Shown here one piece after another: positions 34,325 through 37,486 of a DNA stretch of 37,486 bases (positions are counted from its first letter, which is position 1; every line of letters begins with the position of its first letter). The position numbers and the translations under genes are program-made. The DNA lies in assembly GCA_018824725.1 (NCBI GenBank), contig JAHJGB010000126.1, positions 1-37,486 of the forward strand, given 5' to 3'. Source of the DNA: Candidatus Omnitrophota bacterium. Its GTDB lineage: Bacteria > Omnitrophota > Gorgyraeia > Gorgyraeales > Gorgyraeaceae. Under the pieces are notes generated by a model, which saw only the letters and a program-made list of their open reading frames with translations, was not told the origin of the DNA and made no database searches.

Positions 34325-37258
34325 ATGGAAGATAAGTTTATAAAAATATTTGGGGCGAAAGAGCATAATCTTAAGAATATAAATCTCGAGATTCCCAGTA
34401 ACAAGCTGGTGGTGATTACAGGGCTTAGCGGCTCAGGAAAATCCTCCCTTGCGTTTGATACGATATACGCAGAAGGCCAGCGCAGATATGTAGAGAGCCT
34501 GTCTAGCTACGCGAGACAGTTCCTGGAACAGCTTGAAAAGCCTGACGTGGAACGCATAGAAGGCCTGTCCCCAGCTATTTCTATTGAACAGAGAAAGGCA
34601 GGCGGGAACCCGCGCTCTACAGTAGGTACCACTACAGAGATATATGATTATCTAAGGCTTCTCTTCGCCCGCATAGGAAAGCCTTATTGCTACAAATGCG
34701 GGCGGGAAATAAAACAGCAAAGCCAGGATGAAATAGTAGACAGGATTTTAAAATATCCGGACGGGACAGCTGTTATTATACTTGCTCCTATTGTGAGGGG
34801 CAGGAAAGGCGAGTACCACAGCCTTTTCAGCGAATTAAAAAAACAAGGATTTGTGAGAATAAAGTTAGACGGCAGCATGGTTTCTCTGGATGAGAAAATG
34901 GAGCCCACTTTGGCTAAAGCCCGGGGTTCCTGTGGGCGGAATACTAAGCCCGCCATTGTTTCTGTGGCGGGCGAATGTATAAAATTGGATAAATTTAAGA
35001 AGCATGATATAGAGGTCGTGGTAGACAGGATTGTGATTGAAAAAGGAATAAGAGAAAGGCTCGCGGATTCTGTAGAAACAGCTTTAAAGGTGGGCAAGGG
35101 GCTGTTGTTGGTTAATAAAGCTGATAAGGAAGATGAACTTTTCAGCGAATTATACTCGTGCCCTGAATGTGGGGTGAATTATGAAGAAATAGAACCCAGG
35201 ATGTTTTCCTTTAACAGCCCTTATGGCGCCTGCAGTTCATGCGATGGCCTGGGCACTATAATGGATATAGATCCGGATCTCGTCATACCTGATAAAACAA
35301 AATCTTTAAGAGAGGCAATAAGGCCATGGCGGGTAGGCGGAATGAGAATAGTGCTTCACTACAGAAGGCTTTTAAGAAAGCTTGGGCAGGAATACGGTTT
35401 TGGTATAGATACTCCCTTTGATAAAATCCCTAAAAAAATAAGAGATGTTATCTTATATGGTTCAAAAAGAGCAGAATGGGGTGTTTATACATTCGCCCCG
35501 ATAAAATCGGGGCTCAGTATTCCGCCTACAGGAACCCTGGGTGGGCTCCATTTTGAGGGGGTTGTACCTAATCTATTGAGGAGATTAAAAGACACAGACA
35601 GCGAATTCATGAGAGCTGAAATAAATAAATACACAACTATCTCTACTTGCCTTGAATGTAAAGGCAAGAGATTAAAGCCTGAAGCGCTTTCAATAAAGAT
35701 AAATGACATATCCATCAGCGATATTTCTGGTTTTTCAATCAGAGACGCAAAAAAATTCTTTTTGGATATAAAACTCACCCAAACGCAGGAGACAATTGCC
35801 CGCCAGATTTTAAAAGAAATACGCGAGAGGCTTAGTTTTATGACTAATGTCGGACTTGATTATCTTACGCTTGATAGAATCAGTTCCACTCTTTCCGGAG
35901 GAGAGGCGCAAAGGATAAGGCTGGCAACTCAGATAGGGGCGGGACTAGTAGGTGTTCTTTATGTGCTGGACGAGCCAAGCATAGGCCTTCATCAAAAAGA
36001 TAATGCAAAACTTCTTGATACGCTGAAGGCATTGAGAGATTTAGGAAACACGCTGATAGTTGTTGAGCACGATGAAGCTACGATAAGGAATGCGGATTAT
36101 ATTATAGATCTTGGCCCTGGCGCAGGCAAACACGGCGGATATGTGGTAGCAAAAGGTTCTATTGACGACATTATAAATTCAAAAGAATCTCTGACAGGCA
36201 GTTATATGCGCGGAGAATTAAAGATAGATGCGCCTGAGAAAAGGCGCAAGGCAATAAAAAACAGGTCTATTGTGATCAGGAACGCAAGAGAGCATAATCT
36301 TAAAAATATAGACGTCCAGATACCGCTTGGCCTTTTTGTGTGCATAACAGGGGTGTCCGGTTCAGGCAAAAGTACGATGGTGGATGATATTTTATATAAA
36401 GCTCTGGCGAAAAAACTTTACGGGTCTAAGGAAAAACCCGGAGCGCATGATGAGATTGAAGGCGTGGATCAGGTGGATAAGGTTATTGTTGTTGACCAAT
36501 CGCCCATAGGCAGGACCCCGCGTTCAAACCCGGTCACGTATACAGGAGTATTTTCTTTTATAAGGGATATATTCGCAAAACTTCCTGAATCCAGGATGAG
36601 GGGGTATAAACCCGGCCGGTTCAGTTTCAATGTTAAAGGCGGCAGATGCGAGGCGTGCCAGGGAGATGGCATCAAGCAGATAGAAATGCATTTCCTGCCT
36701 GATGTTTATGTGACTTGCGAAGTTTGTGACGGCAGGCGGTATAATCACGAGACCCTGCAGGTTCTTTATAAAGGAAAATCAATTGCCGATGTCCTGGAAA
36801 TGACAGTTGAAGACGGGATGGAACTTTTTAAAAATATCCCGCATATTCATCAGAAGCTTAAAACGCTTTGCGAGGTAGGGCTTGGGTATATTGAGTTAGG
36901 GCAATCTGCGACAACGCTTTCAGGAGGAGAAGCGCAAAGGATAAAACTTGCCGCAGAGCTGAGCAAGATAGGGACAGGTAAAACCCTTTATATACTGGAT
37001 GAGCCTACCACAGGCCTGCATTTTGCAGACATAGACAGGCTGCTCAAGGTATTGCATGCTCTAGTAGAGGGAGGGAACAGCGTTTTGATAATAGAACATA
37101 ATCTGGATGTCATAAAATCAGCAGATTATGTCATAGACCTGGGGCCTGGAGGAGGAGATGAAGGCGGAAATATAGTAACCTGCGGCACACCTGAAGAAAT
37201 AGCCAAAGCTTCATCTTCATATACCGGACAATACTTGAAAACATACCTAAAGCCATAA
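34325..37258 (+). CDS. uvrA: Excinuclease ABC subunit A (with two palindromic coding inserts)
   Basis: [104 protein letters not shown]. Confidence 0.98.
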   Translation: MEDKFIKIFGAKEHNLKNINLEIPSNKLVVITGLSGSGKSSLAFDTIYAEGQRRYVESLSSYARQFLEQLEKPDVERIEGLSPAISIEQRKAGGNPRSTVGTTTEIYDYLRLLFARIGKPYCYKCGREIKQQSQDEIVDRILKYPDGTAVIILAPIVRGRKGEYHSLFSELKKQGFVRIKLDGSMVSLDEKMEPTLAKARGSCGRNTKPAIVSVAGECIKLDKFKKHDIEVVVDRIVIEKGIRERLADSVETALKVGKGLLLVNKADKEDELFSELYSCPECGVNYEEIEPRMFSFNSPYGACSSCDGLGTIMDIDPDLVIPDKTKSLREAIRPWRVGGMRIVLHYRRLLRKLGQEYGFGIDTPFDKIPKKIRDVILYGSKRAEWGVYTFAPIKSGLSIPPTGTLGGLHFEGVVPNLLRRLKDTDSEFMRAEINKYTTISTCLECKGKRLKPEALSIKINDISISDISGFSIRDAKKFFLDIKLTQTQETIARQILKEIRERLSFMTNVGLDYLTLDRISSTLSGGEAQRIRLATQIGAGLVGVLYVLDEPSIGLHQKDNAKLLDTLKALRDLGNTLIVVEHDEATIRNADYIIDLGPGAGKHGGYVVAKGSIDDIINSKESLTGSYMRGELKIDAPEKRRKAIKNRSIVIRNAREHNLKNIDVQIPLGLFVCITGVSGSGKSTMVDDILYKALAKKLYGSKEKPGAHDEIEGVDQVDKVIVVDQSPIGRTPRSNPVTYTGVFSFIRDIFAKLPESRMRGYKPGRFSFNVKGGRCEACQGDGIKQIEMHFLPDVYVTCEVCDGRRYNHETLQVLYKGKSIADVLEMTVEDGMELFKNIPHIHQKLKTLCEVGLGYIELGQSATTLSGGEAQRIKLAAELSKIGTGKTLYILDEPTTGLHFADIDRLLKVLHALVEGGNSVLIIEHNLDVIKSADYVIDLGPGGGDEGGNIVTCGTPEEIAKASSSYTGQYLKTYLKP
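34897..34973 (-). repeat. Element A copy 2 (reverse orientation, in-frame in uvrA)
   Basis: aatggagcccactttggctaaagcccggggttcctgtgggcggaatactaagcccgccattgtttctgtggcgggc; GCCCGCCA (34948-34955)/TGGCGGGC (34965-34972). By-eye match of roughly 85-90% to the reverse complement of 4291-4367. Confidence 0.85.
35495..35554 (+). repeat. Element A copy 3 (forward, diverged/shortened, in-frame in uvrA)
   Basis: gCCCCGATaaaATCGGGGctcagtattccgcctacaggaaccctgggtgggctccatttt; shares ggctcagtattccgcc and gggtgggctccattt with copy 1. Confidence 0.8.
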
Positions 37259-37260
37259 GT

Positions 37261-37486
37261 AGTCCGCTCGCTCAGGTGAAAATTTACCCCTTGCAACACT
37301 TGCTAGCCCTGGCAGGCTTTCGAAAAGACGCTCGGACGCCCCAGCGAGGTGTCCTTCGCTCCGCGCCGATTCTCGCCCTTCGTCGCGGAGTTTACCCTGA
37401 GCATAGGCGAAGGGCTCCTCAGGACCAGGTCGAGACTTAACGAAACGTCTGGGCTCACCCTGTCAGGCAGGTCTGAGGCACATTAG
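37261..37486. other. GC-rich non-coding tail with inverted repeats
   Basis: Marked composition shift after uvrA; GCCCTTCG (37375-37382)/CGAAGGGC (37408-37415); no supported ORF. Confidence 0.45.

Noticed and set aside
1-37486. tRNA, rRNA, insertion sequences, prophage, toxin-antitoxin or defence genes
   Set aside because: No transposase, integrase or phage protein, and no tRNA- or rRNA-like sequence recognised by reading; a tRNAscan/Infernal run would be needed to exclude small RNAs fully.

Overview
The window is a dense, AT-rich bacterial segment in which every supportable gene lies on the + strand. It is almost entirely amino-acid and cofactor biosynthesis. In order: leuC(partial)-leuD-leuB-asd-truA-DUF3786-like; a beta-repeat protein; a secreted six-EF-hand protein; a multi-TM spermidine-synthase-like protein; a Zn-dependent dehydrogenase plus an LsrF-like aldolase; an exported-looking B12/radical-SAM protein; rplM-rpsI; a full argCJBDFGH run continuing into lysA-dapF-dapA-dapB-dapL; folK-panC-panD-nadA-nadX; a 40-aa basic protein missing from the ORF track; a GT-C-like/TPR membrane protein; an M20 peptidase; and uvrA. 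The most unusual layer is a set of structured repeats. (A) A ~77-nt two-hairpin palindromic element occurs three times, always in-frame inside protein genes: a DUF3786-like gene once and uvrA twice, one of the uvrA copies in reverse orientation. It resembles the Rickettsia palindromic elements in behaviour. (B) A short tandem-repeat insert (cacaaggg)n-taaaagatt lies in-frame in truA and dapF, with a related 7-mer version in leuC. (C) Six intergenic palindromes are built on GGGAGTCSGACTCCC. (D) A nested hairpin element forms the 3' coding ends of argB and panC in two different frames. (E) Two ~125-nt AT-rich MITE-like elements flank dapL. (F) A three-way-junction element lies between leuC and leuD. 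Several elements keep their stems while changing stem sequence. The host could be an uncultured bacterium such as Candidatus Omnitrophota, but this is a low-confidence inference.
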